64,000 nt of DNA from an uncultured Roseobacter sp. Its GTDB lineage: Bacteria; Pseudomonadota; Alphaproteobacteria; Rhodobacterales; Rhodobacteraceae. Below are positions 52,975 through 62,436 of this stretch, piece after piece; position 1 is the first letter of the stretch; every line of letters begins with the position of its first letter. The stretch is from the NCBI RefSeq assembly GCF_947493125.1, contig NZ_CANLQB010000005.1, positions 62,001 to 126,000 of the forward strand, written 5' to 3'. The notes beneath the pieces are model-generated. The model saw only the letters and a program-made list of their open reading frames with translations. It ran no database searches and was not told the origin of the DNA. The translations under genes and the position numbers were made by a program.

Positions 52975-53943
52975 TTAACCTCCCGTGGGGCGGAAGGCGG
53001 CGCCCCAGGGGAAGCGGCCGACCTTGATCGACTTGATCGCCTCGCGGCTGGCCACGTCGATCACCGTGACATCGCCGGAGACCCCGTTGGTGGTGAAGGC
53101 CAGGGAGCGGTCGGCGTTGAAGTCCAGATGCCAGACGCGGCGGCCCACGAGGATATAGTCCTCGACCTCGTAAGTCTCGGCATTCACCACCGCGATGTGA
53201 TTCGAGGGGCCGAGCGCCACATAGGCGTGGGTGTCGCCCGCGGTCATCTCGAAGCCCACCGGCTGCACCCGGTCGGGGTGCACGCCATCGACGGCGAAGT
53301 CGATCTTGGTGATCTCGTCCTGCGTCGCCACATCAAAGACGGAGATGGTGCCGCCGATCTCGGCGCTGACCCAGAGCTCGGTGCCCTCCTTGATGAACTC
53401 GGCGTGGCGCGGGCGGCTGTCGACCAGCGTGTTGGCAAAGATCTCCTGGCTTTCGGTGTCGATCCAATGGGCCATGTTGGTGGTCTCGGAGGTGGTGATG
53501 GCGATTTTGCCGTCGGGGCTCACGGCCATGCCTTCGGGCTCGATGCCGACGCTGATCTGGGCCACCACGGTGCGGCTCTCGGTGTCGACCACGGTGGTGA
53601 TCGCGTCATCCTCATTGGCGATGTAGAGGTGGCGGTCATCAGGATGCAGCACGAATTGCTCGGGGTCCTCGCCCGAGGGCAGCTCATGCAGGACCTCGCC
53701 GCTGTCGGGGTCGATCACCTGCACCGTGTCGCTGTCCGACGCACAGACGTAGAGCACCGAGTAATCCTTGGAGAAGGTGATGCCGCGCGGGCGTTCGCCC
53801 ACGTCGATGGTGCGCACGACCTCCAGCGTTTCGATGTCGATCACGCTGAGGGTGTCGTCCTTTTCATTGGAGATCCACATCTCGTCCGCCAGCGCGGGTG
53901 TGGCGAGCAGAGGGATGGCGAGGAGGATCGGTTTACAGGTCAA
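52975..53943 (-). CDS. PQQ-associated YVTN beta-propeller protein
   Basis: 322 aa from TTG 53943; AAGGAGA eight bases upstream and the signal peptide that follows (LLAIPLLATPALADE) fix this rare start. Seven YVTN-type repeats: ISNEKDDTLSVIDIETLEVV, VCASDSDTVQVIDPDSGEV, IANEDDAITTVVDTESRTV and so on. This family regularly accompanies PQQ dehydrogenase genes. Its job is unknown; binding or assembly of the quinoprotein is guessed. In a minus-strand pair with the solute-binding protein gene 79 bases upstream. Confidence 0.88.
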   Translation of the reverse strand: MTCKPILLAIPLLATPALADEMWISNEKDDTLSVIDIETLEVVRTIDVGERPRGITFSKDYSVLYVCASDSDTVQVIDPDSGEVLHELPSGEDPEQFVLHPDDRHLYIANEDDAITTVVDTESRTVVAQISVGIEPEGMAVSPDGKIAITTSETTNMAHWIDTESQEIFANTLVDSRPRHAEFIKEGTELWVSAEIGGTISVFDVATQDEITKIDFAVDGVHPDRVQPVGFEMTAGDTHAYVALGPSNHIAVVNAETYEVEDYILVGRRVWHLDFNADRSLAFTTNGVSGDVTVIDVASREAIKSIKVGRFPWGAAFRPTGG

Positions 53944-54022
53944 GGCGCGTCTCCTTTTTGCGGTGCTCGTGAGGGGCCAGCCCCTCACACTCCCCGGAGT
54001 ATTTGGGGAAAAATGAAGGGGC

Positions 54023-55189
54023 CTATTGGAAGGCCGTGCAGGGGCTTTCGGGGGCGTCGAGGCCCAGGGTGTCGAGCTCGGTACGCTGGTGCAGGAAGCC
54101 TTCGAGGGGCGCTTGCGCGACGAGGGCGGCACGCGTCACCAGCGGGATCGGCTGGCGCATCTGGCCGTTCCACGTGCGGAAGGACAGTGGGCGGCCCTTG
54201 AAGCCTGCGAGCTCGAAATTGTCCGACAGCAGGTAATCGCGGATTGTGGTGGGGTCGGCGGATTGGGTGCGGGTGACGGCCTCGCCCACGGCGCGCACGG
54301 CGGCCCAGGCGGCGTAGTCGCGCGGGGTCATGTCGCGGCCTGCGAGATCCTGGAAGCGGCTGTGCAGTTGCGCGGCGCCCCATTGTTCGACGACGGGTGC
54401 CCAGGAGACGGGGCGGAGGCCTTCGGAGCCTGCGATGGGGCGGGGGGTCCAGGTGTTATAGGCGATATAGCGGGCGAAGTCGTTGGCCACATCGGCGATG
54501 AGCAGGAGGTCATGGTCCGCGAGGTCTTGGGTGAAGAGCGGCACTTCCTGGGCGGCGTTGCGGCGCATGTCGGCGTCGAAGATCCAGGGTTTGGTCTCGG
54601 CGATGGTGAGCCCGAATTTAGCAGCACTTGCGGTGAGGGCCGCAGCATACGCGGCATCTTCCGGGGCGTTGCCGGTGATCAGCACCAGGTCTTCCCAGCG
54701 TTTGGCGCGGGCGAATTGCATGAGCGCGTCGGTCTGCATCGCGTAGCTGGTTTTCGTATGGAGCAGGTTGGCGCGGCAGTTTTCGCCGCGCAGGGCCATG
54801 TCGGAGGCGGCGGCGTTGAAGAGCATCGCGCCTTGCGCTTCCGGCAGATCGGCGATGGCGAGCAGCGTCTCGGCGGGGGCGTCGAGCACCATGTAGGGGG
54901 AGCGCGCGAGGGCGGCGCGGGCGTCGGGCAGGGGGTCCGCTTCGGGCGGGATCTCGATCACTTCGAGGCTGTAGTCCTGCCCAAGGAATTTACCGGTGGT
55001 GAGGTTGTCCGAGAGGCCCAGTTCGGCGCCCGCCTGGCCGCGGTCTTCGGGGATCGGGTCGAGGTTGGAGAGCACCGGGCGTTCGGCTTCGGCGTGGCGC
55101 AGCCAGATCAGCGGCACCTGCAGCGTGTCAGCCAGGGCTGTGGTGCAGAGACCCAAGGATATCGCGGATGCGAGCAGGTGTTTCAGCAT
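54023..55189 (-). CDS. ABC-type solute-binding protein of the PQQ alcohol dehydrogenase system
   Basis: 388 aa from ATG 55189 (GGGAGGGTCC upstream), signal peptide ending ALADT. The sequence is like branched-chain-amino-acid-type periplasmic proteins but of the subgroup tied to PQQ alcohol oxidation (LIWLRHAEAERPVLSNLDPI, WTPRPIAGSEGLRPVSWAP, RDMTPRDYAAWAAVRAVGEA). The ABC ATPase and permease that normally accompany it are not in this window. Divergent from the cytochrome gene. Confidence 0.88.
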   Translation of the reverse strand: MLKHLLASAISLGLCTTALADTLQVPLIWLRHAEAERPVLSNLDPIPEDRGQAGAELGLSDNLTTGKFLGQDYSLEVIEIPPEADPLPDARAALARSPYMVLDAPAETLLAIADLPEAQGAMLFNAAASDMALRGENCRANLLHTKTSYAMQTDALMQFARAKRWEDLVLITGNAPEDAAYAAALTASAAKFGLTIAETKPWIFDADMRRNAAQEVPLFTQDLADHDLLLIADVANDFARYIAYNTWTPRPIAGSEGLRPVSWAPVVEQWGAAQLHSRFQDLAGRDMTPRDYAAWAAVRAVGEAVTRTQSADPTTIRDYLLSDNFELAGFKGRPLSFRTWNGQMRQPIPLVTRAALVAQAPLEGFLHQRTELDTLGLDAPESPCTAFQ

Positions 55190-55360
55190 GGACCCTCCCA
55201 GTCGGCGACAGGATGACGGAGGCGGCGCGGACAGGCTATGCGACCAATGTCCAATGCCGCGGCGGGCGTGGGGCCGCCGCTTCACGACCAAGGTCGCATT
55301 GTTGCCGTGCGGGGCGTCGCGTTAGATCAAAGCCAACTTCGAAACGGGAGGGTTTTCACG

Positions 55361-56047
55361 ATGTTGAAGACAGGAATGACGACGGCTGCATTGCTCTGTG
55401 CCGCCACGCTGGTCTGGGCCCATGGCGATGTGGCGCCGCAGCCGGTGAACACCGATGCGTTGCCCGATGTGGGTGAGGAATGGCTGATCGAGAACCCGTA
55501 TCGCGCCGAGGCGGTGGGCGAGGATGTCTGGCAGGCGGCGGTGGAGATCGGCGCCTCGGGGTACAACCAGAACTGCGCGCGCTGTCACGGGCTGGAGGTG
55601 ATCTCGGGCGGCTTGGCGCCGGATCTGCGCTTCCTGGAGGCGGAGGAATACGGGGATGAATGGTATATGGAGCGCTTCATCCATGGCTATACGCAGAACG
55701 GGATTACCAAGATGCCGGCCTTCGGCGATCTGCTCGGTCAGAAGGCGGCCTGGGCCATTCGGACTTACATCGAGACGCGGCCCGACCAGGACATGGTGGA
55801 CGCGCGCTCGGACGAGTTGAAAGAGATGCGCGATCAGTTTGCGGCCTGGGCCGAGGATCCGGCGGGGGCGGACCCCGATGCGGCCAAGGCGCGGCTGAGC
55901 GAGATTGCGGCGGAGATCGAGACCCTCTCGGGGGCGCCGCTGGCCGACAGCATCGCGTTCCGCGCGAGCAATGTGATCGACGGCACGCCGGTGGCCTACA
56001 AGCGCGCGGCGGAGATCCTGACGATCGGCTTGTCAGCGGCGCATTAA
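55361..56047 (+). CDS. pedF: Cytochrome c-550 PedF-like
   Basis: 228 aa from ATG 55361 (GGGAGGG upstream) with a signal peptide (ending VWAHG). One heme c site, C72-A-R-C75-H76, and a distal methionine candidate in NGITKMPAFGDLL. The region GEEWLIENPYR before the heme and WAIRTYIETRPDQDM after it match PedF-type cytochromes that take electrons from PQQ ethanol dehydrogenases. The C-terminal 70 residues are an extra helical extension. Followed after 18 bases by a solute-binding protein gene. Confidence 0.92.
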   Translation: MLKTGMTTAALLCAATLVWAHGDVAPQPVNTDALPDVGEEWLIENPYRAEAVGEDVWQAAVEIGASGYNQNCARCHGLEVISGGLAPDLRFLEAEEYGDEWYMERFIHGYTQNGITKMPAFGDLLGQKAAWAIRTYIETRPDQDMVDARSDELKEMRDQFAAWAEDPAGADPDAAKARLSEIAAEIETLSGAPLADSIAFRASNVIDGTPVAYKRAAEILTIGLSAAH

Positions 56048-56065
56048 GCGAACAGACTGGCGGGC

Positions 56066-56974
56066 ATGAAGCTTTTCTCCCTGATGATAGCTGTCAGTCT
56101 CGGGGTCGGTCTTTTGGTCGGCCCTGCGCCCGTCTGGGCCAATGACCCCTGTGCCGATCACGTGCCGCAGGCGCGGCCCCAGAACGCGAGCCGCGATATC
56201 GTGGGCCGGGAGCTCGACCAGATCATCGAGCAGGGGCATATGCTCTTTGCGGTCTATGAGGAGTATCCGCCCTATTCCTGGGAAGAGGCGGGGCAGCCGC
56301 GCGGCGTGGATGTGGAGATTGCGCGGCTGATTGCGGAGTACATCGGCGTGGAGCCGCGGTTCAACTTCGTCGCGGCGGGTGAGAACCTGGATGCGGATCT
56401 GCGCAACAACCTGTGGCGCGGGGCGCTGATCGGCGGGCGGATTGCCAATGTGATGATGCGGGTGCCCTACGATTCGGCGTTCAAGTGCCGGGTGGAGCAG
56501 GTGGTCTTCACCGGGCAGTATCAGACCGAGACGATTGCCATTGCGTACCGGCAGGAGGCCTATCCGGAGGAGAAACCGGTGCCGGCCTATTTCCGCTTTG
56601 ACACGGTGGCGGTGGAGAATGATTCCATAGCGGATTTCTATCTCTCCGGTCTCGCGGGCGGGCAGCTCGGCGCCAATATCCGGCGCTATCCGGATGTGGA
56701 GGCGGCGATGGCGGCGTTGGCGGCAGGCGAGGTCAAGGCCGCGATGGGCCCGCGCGCGCAGCTGGAGCATGGGTTGGGCGCGGGTGTGGGGCTGCACCAA
56801 CCGCCGCTGCCCGGCTTTGCGGTGGGCACCTGGACGCTGGGCGTGGGCGTGAATTTCCGCTACCGTCCTCTGGCCTATGACGTGGACGATGCCATCCGGA
56901 CGGCCCTGGAGGACGGGCGGATTGCGGGGATTTATGACGCCTACGGCCTGAGTTTTCAGCCGCCCGAGCGCTAG
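56066..56974 (+). CDS. Quinoprotein dehydrogenase-associated solute-binding protein (MoxJ-like)
   Basis: 302 aa with a signal peptide (ending VWAND). The family 3 solute-binding fold is seen in GHMLFAVYEEYPPYSWEEAG, PRGVDVEIARLIAEYIGVEP and VALEDGRIAGIYDAYGLSF-like ending. It belongs to the group found next to PQQ dehydrogenases and related to MxaJ, thought to help assemble the enzyme rather than transport a solute. Downstream of the PedF-like gene, likely co-transcribed. Confidence 0.9.
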   Translation: MKLFSLMIAVSLGVGLLVGPAPVWANDPCADHVPQARPQNASRDIVGRELDQIIEQGHMLFAVYEEYPPYSWEEAGQPRGVDVEIARLIAEYIGVEPRFNFVAAGENLDADLRNNLWRGALIGGRIANVMMRVPYDSAFKCRVEQVVFTGQYQTETIAIAYRQEAYPEEKPVPAYFRFDTVAVENDSIADFYLSGLAGGQLGANIRRYPDVEAAMAALAAGEVKAAMGPRAQLEHGLGAGVGLHQPPLPGFAVGTWTLGVGVNFRYRPLAYDVDDAIRTALEDGRIAGIYDAYGLSFQPPER

Positions 56975-57047
56975 ACCTATCCATTGGTCTTATATCGCGC
57001 GGCGGGGGCACAACGTAACGTCGGGACCAAGACAGGAGGAGACCGCC

Positions 57048-57563
57048 ATGGAAATGTCCGGATCGATCAAGATTGACGCTGACCGCGAGACGGTCTGGGC
57101 CGCGCTGCTGAGCCCGGATGTGCTCAAGGAGTGCGTGCCCGGATGCCAGGAGATGACCGGCACGCCGGAGGACGGATTTGCCGCCACTGTCGTGCAGAAG
57201 GTCGGCCCGGTGAAGGCCACCTTCAAGGGCGAGGTCCAGTTGCAGGACCGTGTGCCCCCTGAAAGCCTGCGCCTCGTCGGCGAGGGCAAGGGCGGTGCTG
57301 CGGGCTTTGCCAAGGGCGGGGCCAAGGTGCAGCTTGTCGAAGAGGAGGGCGGCACGCGGCTCGACTATGAGGCGGAGGCCAAGGTGGGCGGCAAGCTGGC
57401 GCAGCTCGGCAGCCGGATCATCGACGGGTTCGCGCGCAAGATGGCCGATCAGTTTTTCGAGAAGTTCCGGCAGGCCGTGGAAGGCCCTGCCGAGGATGAG
57501 GCCGCGGATGCATCGCCGGACGCCCCGAAGAAGGGCTGGTTCCGCTCGATGGTGTCTGGTTAG
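57048..57563 (+). CDS. coxG: CoxG-like SRPBCC protein
   Basis: 171 aa, SRPBCC (START-like) fold. MEMSGSIKIDADRETVWAAL followed by LSPDVLKECVPGCQEM is the CoxG opening; the rest has GPVKATFKGEVQLQD and DYEAEAKVGGKLAQLGSRII. CoxG helps dock carbon-monoxide-dehydrogenase-type enzymes to the membrane. AGGAGGAGA precedes the ATG. First of a coxG-coxS-coxL-coxM set. Confidence 0.92.
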   Translation: MEMSGSIKIDADRETVWAALLSPDVLKECVPGCQEMTGTPEDGFAATVVQKVGPVKATFKGEVQLQDRVPPESLRLVGEGKGGAAGFAKGGAKVQLVEEEGGTRLDYEAEAKVGGKLAQLGSRIIDGFARKMADQFFEKFRQAVEGPAEDEAADASPDAPKKGWFRSMVSG

Positions 57564-57589
57564 GTGGGGTTCAATCCAGGGAGGTATGA

Positions 57590-58075
57590 ATGACCAAGAT
57601 TGAAATGACAGTGAACGGGCGCGCGGCGTCCGGAGACGTCGAGGGCCGGACGCTGCTCTCGTCGTTCTTGCGCGATGAGTTGAAGCTGACGGGCACGCAT
57701 GTGGGCTGCGACACCAGCCAGTGCGGGGCCTGCGTGGTGCATGTGGATGGCGAGGCGGTGAAGGCCTGCACCATGCTGGCGGTCGAGGCTGCGGGCTCCG
57801 AGGTCACGACCGTCGAGGGGATGGCCAATGCGGATGGCTCGCTGAGCGTGATCCAGCAGGCGTTCCAGGACCATCACGGGCTGCAGTGCGGGTTTTGTAC
57901 GCCGGGGATGGTGATGTCGGCGGCGGCCTTGCTGAAGGAGAACCCCAAGCCCAGCGAGGCGGAGGTGCGCGACTATCTGGAAGGCAATATCTGCCGCTGC
58001 ACCGGGTACCACAACATCGTCAAGGCGATCATGGCGGCCTCCGGGCAGGATGTCGCGCCCGTCGCGGCCGAATAG
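57590..58075 (+). CDS. coxS: Molybdenum hydroxylase iron-sulfur subunit (CoxS-like)
   Basis: 161 aa with two [2Fe-2S] clusters: the plant-type one with [20 protein letters not shown] and KACTML, and the helical one with [14 protein letters not shown] and [12 protein letters not shown]. It passes electrons from the molybdenum site to FAD. In form II cox operons the order is S-L-M, as here. A 154-base gap with a long inverted repeat separates it from coxL. Confidence 0.95.
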   Translation: MTKIEMTVNGRAASGDVEGRTLLSSFLRDELKLTGTHVGCDTSQCGACVVHVDGEAVKACTMLAVEAAGSEVTTVEGMANADGSLSVIQQAFQDHHGLQCGFCTPGMVMSAAALLKENPKPSEAEVRDYLEGNICRCTGYHNIVKAIMAASGQDVAPVAAE

Positions 58076-58095
58076 CATCACGACGCGCCGGGGAG

Positions 58096-58209
58096 GGTGG
58101 CCTGAAAGCCCACCCCACCTGTCAGTTGCGCGTGGAACAAAACGCACGACGGTCTGCCCCTGGGGCGACCAAAGTACAACCAACAGGTAAGGTGGGCTTT
58201 CAGGCCACC
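58096..58209. repeat. Long imperfect inverted repeat between coxS and coxL
   Basis: 33-base arms at 58096-58128 and 58177-58209 match in 29 positions, both containing GGTGGCCTGAAAGCCCACC. They flank 48 bases. The structure could form a strong stem in the mRNA between the two subunit genes, or be a small mobile element. A further copy of the arm is in rsmE. Confidence 0.8.
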
Positions 58210-58229
58210 GTTTGACAGGGAGGAAGGAT

Positions 58230-60602
58230 ATGCCGAAAGACGGAGGCATTGGCGCCAGTTCCAAGCGGCGCGAGGACGTACGGTTCCTGACCGGGACCGG
58301 AAATTACACCGACGACATCAACATCCACGGGCAGGCGCACGTGTTTTTCCTGCGCTCTGACATCGCCCATGGCACGATCACGTCGGTCGACACCGGCGCC
58401 GCCGAGGGGATGCCGGGGGTCGTGAAGGTCTTCACCGGCGCGGATTTTGAAGCCGTCGGCGGCATGCCCTGCGGCTGGCAGGTGACGGACAAGCATGGCC
58501 AGCCGATGCAGGAGCCCAAGCACCCGATCCTGGCCCATGGCAAAGTGCGGCACGTGGGTGAGCCCATCGCAGCTGTTGTCGCTGACACGTTGGAGCAGGC
58601 GCGCGATGCGGCCGAAGCCATCGTGGTGGACATCGACGAGCTGCCCGCCGTGGTCGACATGAAGGCGGCGGTCGCCAGCGACGACGTGAAGGTGCATGAC
58701 GATCTGACCTCGAACCTCTGCTACGACTGGGGGTTTGTCGAAGAGAACAAGGATGCCACGGACGCGGCCTTTGAGGCGGCGGCGCATGTGACGACGCTGG
58801 AGCTGGTGAACAACCGGTTAGTCGCCAACCCGATGGAGCCGCGTGTGGCGGTGGGCGATTATGCCCGGGGCACGGACGAGTCGACGCTCTATACAACCTC
58901 GCAGAATCCGCATGTGATCCGCCTGCTGATGGGCGCTTTCGTGCTTGGAATCCCTGAGCACAAGCTGCGTGTGGTGGCCCCGGATGTGGGCGGCGGCTTC
59001 GGCACCAAGATCTTCCACTATCAGGAGGAGGCCTTTTGCACCTTTGCCGCCAAGGCGTGCAACCGCGCGGTCAAGTGGACGTCGAGCCGGTCGGAGGCCT
59101 TCATGTCGGACGCCCATGGCCGCGACCATGTGACCAAGATCGAACTGGCGCTGGACGGGGACAACAACTTCACCGCCGTGCGCACCGAGACCTATGCCAA
59201 CATGGGGGCTTACCTGAGCACCTTTGCGCCGTCGATCCCGACCTGGCTGCATGGCACGCTGATGGCGGGGAACTACAAGACGCCGCTGATCTATGTGAAC
59301 GTGAAGGCGGTGTTTACGAATACGGTGCCGGTCGATGCCTATCGCGGGGCCGGTCGGCCCGAGGCGACGTTCCAGCTGGAGCGGGTGATCGACAAGGCGG
59401 CGCGGGAGCTGGGCGTCGACCCGGTGGAACTGCGGCGGCAGAACTTCATCACCGAGTTTCCTTATGCGACGCCAGTGGCGGTGGAGTATGACACCGGCGA
59501 TTACCACGCGACCATGGACAAGGTGCTGGAGATCTCGGATCGGGACGGGTTCGCAGCCCGCCGGGCCGAGAGCGAGGCCAAGGGCAAGCTGCGCGGCTTT
59601 GGCATCAACTGCTTCATCGAGGCCTGCGGCATCGCGCCCTCGAACCTCGTGGGGCAATTGGGCGCGCGCGCGGGGCTCTATGAGAGCGCCACGGTGCGGG
59701 TCAATGCCACCGGCGGTCTGGTGGTGATGACCGGCTCGCATTCTCACGGGCAGGGGCATGAGACCTCCTTTGCGCAGGTGGTGGCCGACATGATCGGGAT
59801 CGACGAGAACATGGTCGAGATCGTGCATGGCGACACCTCCAAGACGCCGATGGGCATGGGCACCTATGGCTCGCGCTCGATCGCGGTGGGGGGCTCGGCC
59901 ATGGTGCGCGCGACCGAGAAGATCATCGCTAAGGCGAAGAAGATCGCCTCGCACCTGCTGGAGGCCTCCGAGAGCGATATCGAGCTCAAGGACGGCGCCT
60001 TCAGTGTCGCGGGCACGGATAAATCGGTGGCCTGGGGGGATGTGACCCTGGCGGCTTACGTGCCGCATAACTACCCGCTGGAGGACATCGAGCCGGGGCT
60101 GGAGGAGACGGCGTTCTATGATCCGTCGAACTTCACCTATCCGGCGGGCGCCTACACCTGTGAAGTGGAGGTCGATCCGGCCACCGGCGAGGTCACCATC
60201 GAGCGCTTTGCCTCGGCCGATGACTTCGGCAATGTGGTCAACCCGATGATCGTGGAAGGGCAGGTGCATGGCGGGATCGCGCAAGGCATCGGCCAGGCGC
60301 TGCTGGAGAACTGTTCCTATGACGAGAACGGCCAGCTGCTGACGGCGAGTTACATGGATTACACCATGCCGCGCGCCGACAACCTGCCGCAGATGGATCA
60401 CTATGTGGTCGATCACTCCTGCCAGACGCCCTGCACGCACAACCCCTTGGGCGTGAAGGGCTGTGGCGAGGCCGGGGCCATCGGCTCGCCGCCGACGGTG
60501 ATCAATGCGATTATTGATGCGCTGCAGTCGGGCGGGCATGATGTCGCGCATATCGACATGCCGGCAACCCCGGCACGTGTCTGGGCGGCGATGCACGGGT
60601 GA
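58230..60602 (+). CDS. coxL: Form II CoxL-like molybdopterin-binding subunit
   Basis: 790 aa from ATG 58230 (GGGAGGAAGG upstream). The active-site loop is A370-YRGAGR ([14 protein letters not shown]), the form II signature; form I carbon monoxide dehydrogenase has AYxCSFR. Other xanthine-oxidase-family blocks: [28 protein letters not shown], and the catalytic glutamate region [15 protein letters not shown]. True CO oxidation by form II enzymes is doubtful, so an aldehyde or other hydroxylation substrate is more likely. Partner of CoxS and CoxM. Confidence 0.95.
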   Translation: MPKDGGIGASSKRREDVRFLTGTGNYTDDINIHGQAHVFFLRSDIAHGTITSVDTGAAEGMPGVVKVFTGADFEAVGGMPCGWQVTDKHGQPMQEPKHPILAHGKVRHVGEPIAAVVADTLEQARDAAEAIVVDIDELPAVVDMKAAVASDDVKVHDDLTSNLCYDWGFVEENKDATDAAFEAAAHVTTLELVNNRLVANPMEPRVAVGDYARGTDESTLYTTSQNPHVIRLLMGAFVLGIPEHKLRVVAPDVGGGFGTKIFHYQEEAFCTFAAKACNRAVKWTSSRSEAFMSDAHGRDHVTKIELALDGDNNFTAVRTETYANMGAYLSTFAPSIPTWLHGTLMAGNYKTPLIYVNVKAVFTNTVPVDAYRGAGRPEATFQLERVIDKAARELGVDPVELRRQNFITEFPYATPVAVEYDTGDYHATMDKVLEISDRDGFAARRAESEAKGKLRGFGINCFIEACGIAPSNLVGQLGARAGLYESATVRVNATGGLVVMTGSHSHGQGHETSFAQVVADMIGIDENMVEIVHGDTSKTPMGMGTYGSRSIAVGGSAMVRATEKIIAKAKKIASHLLEASESDIELKDGAFSVAGTDKSVAWGDVTLAAYVPHNYPLEDIEPGLEETAFYDPSNFTYPAGAYTCEVEVDPATGEVTIERFASADDFGNVVNPMIVEGQVHGGIAQGIGQALLENCSYDENGQLLTASYMDYTMPRADNLPQMDHYVVDHSCQTPCTHNPLGVKGCGEAGAIGSPPTVINAIIDALQSGGHDVAHIDMPATPARVWAAMHG

Positions 60603-60708
60603 TGAGCTTGGGGCGCGAGCGGTCGATGCCGCCTCGCGCCCTCGCAGTTTATCTGGCAAGATCGAGAGGCCCCGCGGGACCCAGACTTGCCGGGAGAGGA
60701 GACAGAAT

Positions 60709-61497
60709 ATGTACAACTTCGATGTAGAGACCCCGGGCACGGTGGCCGATGCGGTTGCCGCTATGGGGCGCGATGAGGCGCAGGCGCTGGGGGGCGGTCA
60801 GACGCTGATCCCGACGCTGAAGCAACGGTTGGCGAGCCCGTCGGTGCTGGTGAGCCTGAGCGGTGTGGCCGAGATGAAGGGCGTCTGCACCGGCGATGAC
60901 GGGCAGCTGTGTATCGGCGGAGCGACCACCCATGCGACGGTCGCGCGGGAGGCGACGCAGTACCCCGCGCTGGCGGCGATGGCGAGCCATATCGGCGACC
61001 CGGCGGTGCGCAACCGCGGCACGATCGGCGGATCGCTGGCCAACAACGACCCTTCTGCCTGTTATCCCGCGGGTGTTCTGGGCTCGGGGGCCACGGTGGT
61101 GACCAACACCCGCGAGATCGCGGCCGATGACTATTTCCAGGGCATGTTCGACACCGCGCTGGACGAGGGCGAGATCATCACCGAGGTGCGCTTTCCGATC
61201 CCCGAGGCGGCGAACTATCAGAAGTTCGTGCAGCCCGCGTCGCGCTTTGCGCTGGTGGGCGTCTTTGTGGCGAAGTTCGCCGATGGGGTGCGTGTGGCAG
61301 TGACAGGGGCCTCGGAAGACGGTGTCTTCCGCTGGTCCGAGGCCGAGGCGGCGCTGTCGTCGGACTTCTCCGCCGGGGCGCTTGATGGGCTGTCGCTGTC
61401 GGGCGACGGCATGATCTCCGACCTGCACGGCACCGGCGCCTACCGGGCGCATCTGGTGGCTGTGATGACCAAGCGTGCGGTGGACGCCGTCGCCTGA
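60709..61497 (+). CDS. coxM: Molybdenum hydroxylase FAD subunit (CoxM-like)
   Basis: 262 aa from ATG 60709 (GGGAGAGGAG upstream). FAD contacts are ALGGGQTLIPTLKQRLASP and RNRGTIGGSLANNDPSAC; the C-terminal domain ends AHLVAVMTKRAVDA. Last gene of coxGSLM; a terminator follows. Confidence 0.95.
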   Translation: MYNFDVETPGTVADAVAAMGRDEAQALGGGQTLIPTLKQRLASPSVLVSLSGVAEMKGVCTGDDGQLCIGGATTHATVAREATQYPALAAMASHIGDPAVRNRGTIGGSLANNDPSACYPAGVLGSGATVVTNTREIAADDYFQGMFDTALDEGEIITEVRFPIPEAANYQKFVQPASRFALVGVFVAKFADGVRVAVTGASEDGVFRWSEAEAALSSDFSAGALDGLSLSGDGMISDLHGTGAYRAHLVAVMTKRAVDAVA

Positions 61498-61524
61498 GAC
61501 GCGGACCCATCGGCCAAGACCTGA

Positions 61525-61550
61525 CGCCGCCTCTCGGGGCGGCGTTTTCC
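61525..61550 (+). terminator. Terminator after coxM
   Basis: CGCCGCC and GGCGGCG-type arms (61525-61544) followed by TTTTCCGTTT, 28 bases after the coxM stop. Confidence 0.75.
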
Positions 61551-61554
61551 GTTT

Positions 61555-62436
61555 CTAGAGGGTGATCAGATCACCGGTGTGGTCAACGGCAATGATACGC
61601 CGGACCCCCGGACGAACGCGCAGCTCTTCCATGAGAGACAGCGGCGCGAGGCAGAGCGCGGTGGAGAGTGCGTCGGCCTCGGTTGCCCGTGTTGCGGTGA
61701 CCGAGACCGTGGACCAGCGAGGTGCACCGCCCGTTGGCCCAAAGATATGGCCGCTGCCGTTCAGCCGGGTCGCGCCGGGGCTGGAGGTCGCAACCGCGCC
61801 GTCCTGCAGGGTCAGATGACCCAGATGACCATGCGCGGGGTCGGAGAGGCCGAGCCGGCGCGCGGGGCCGAAGGCGGCATGCTCGCCGATGTTCACATGG
61901 ATGTCGCGCAGGCCCGCGCGGCGCAGCGCGTCGCTGACCAGATCGGTGGCGTAGCCCTGGGCGATGCCGTTGAAGCTGAGCTGTTGGCCCGGAGAGAGAT
62001 GGAGGCCCGCAGGGCCGAACGCCACACGGGACCAGTCCACATGCGCGCGGGCCTGCTCCAGCGGCGCGCCCGTGGCCAGAGCCTGCCAGAGCACCTGCAC
62101 CGTGGGATCGAAGAGGCCGCCGGTTGCCGCATGGACCGCGTCGCTCGCCGCGAAGAGCGCCAGCATATCCGGGGGCGGGGCGGCGAGATGTCCCGTGCGG
62201 TTCAGCGTGACGAGCCGGCTCTCGGGATCGTAGAGGCTGAACAGCGCCTCGATGCGGGCGATCAGCCGCCGCGCCTCGGCGAGCGCCGGTTCGGCCATCT
62301 CGGCGGGGCCACGGATCACGACGCTGACATCTGCGCCCAACGCCCGCCCGTGCCAGCGGGTTGTGAAACCCGCGGCACGGGCGGGCGCCCCCAGAGCGGC
62401 GCAGCTGATCGCGAGGAAGCGGCGGCGAGAGATCAT
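61555..62436 (-). CDS. apbE: FAD:protein FMN transferase
   Basis: 293 aa from ATG 62436, which overlaps the NosR-like stop by four bases (ATGA). Tat/Sec-like N-terminus (MISRRRFLAISCAALGAPA). ApbE blocks: RIEALFSLYDPESRLVTLNR, FDPTVQVLWQAL, FNGIAQGYATDLVSDALR and INIGEHAAFG-like VNIGEHAAFG; TRATEADALSTALCL holds the metal-site aspartate. It attaches FMN to Thr/Ser of membrane flavoproteins, here surely the coupled NosR-like protein. Confidence 0.93.
   Translation of the reverse strand: MISRRRFLAISCAALGAPARAAGFTTRWHGRALGADVSVVIRGPAEMAEPALAEARRLIARIEALFSLYDPESRLVTLNRTGHLAAPPPDMLALFAASDAVHAATGGLFDPTVQVLWQALATGAPLEQARAHVDWSRVAFGPAGLHLSPGQQLSFNGIAQGYATDLVSDALRRAGLRDIHVNIGEHAAFGPARRLGLSDPAHGHLGHLTLQDGAVATSSPGATRLNGSGHIFGPTGGAPRWSTVSVTATRATEADALSTALCLAPLSLMEELRVRPGVRRIIAVDHTGDLITL

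Noticed and set aside
58230-60602. Calling coxL a true aerobic carbon monoxide dehydrogenase
   Set aside because: The active-site loop is AYRGAGR (form II), not AYxCSFR (form I).
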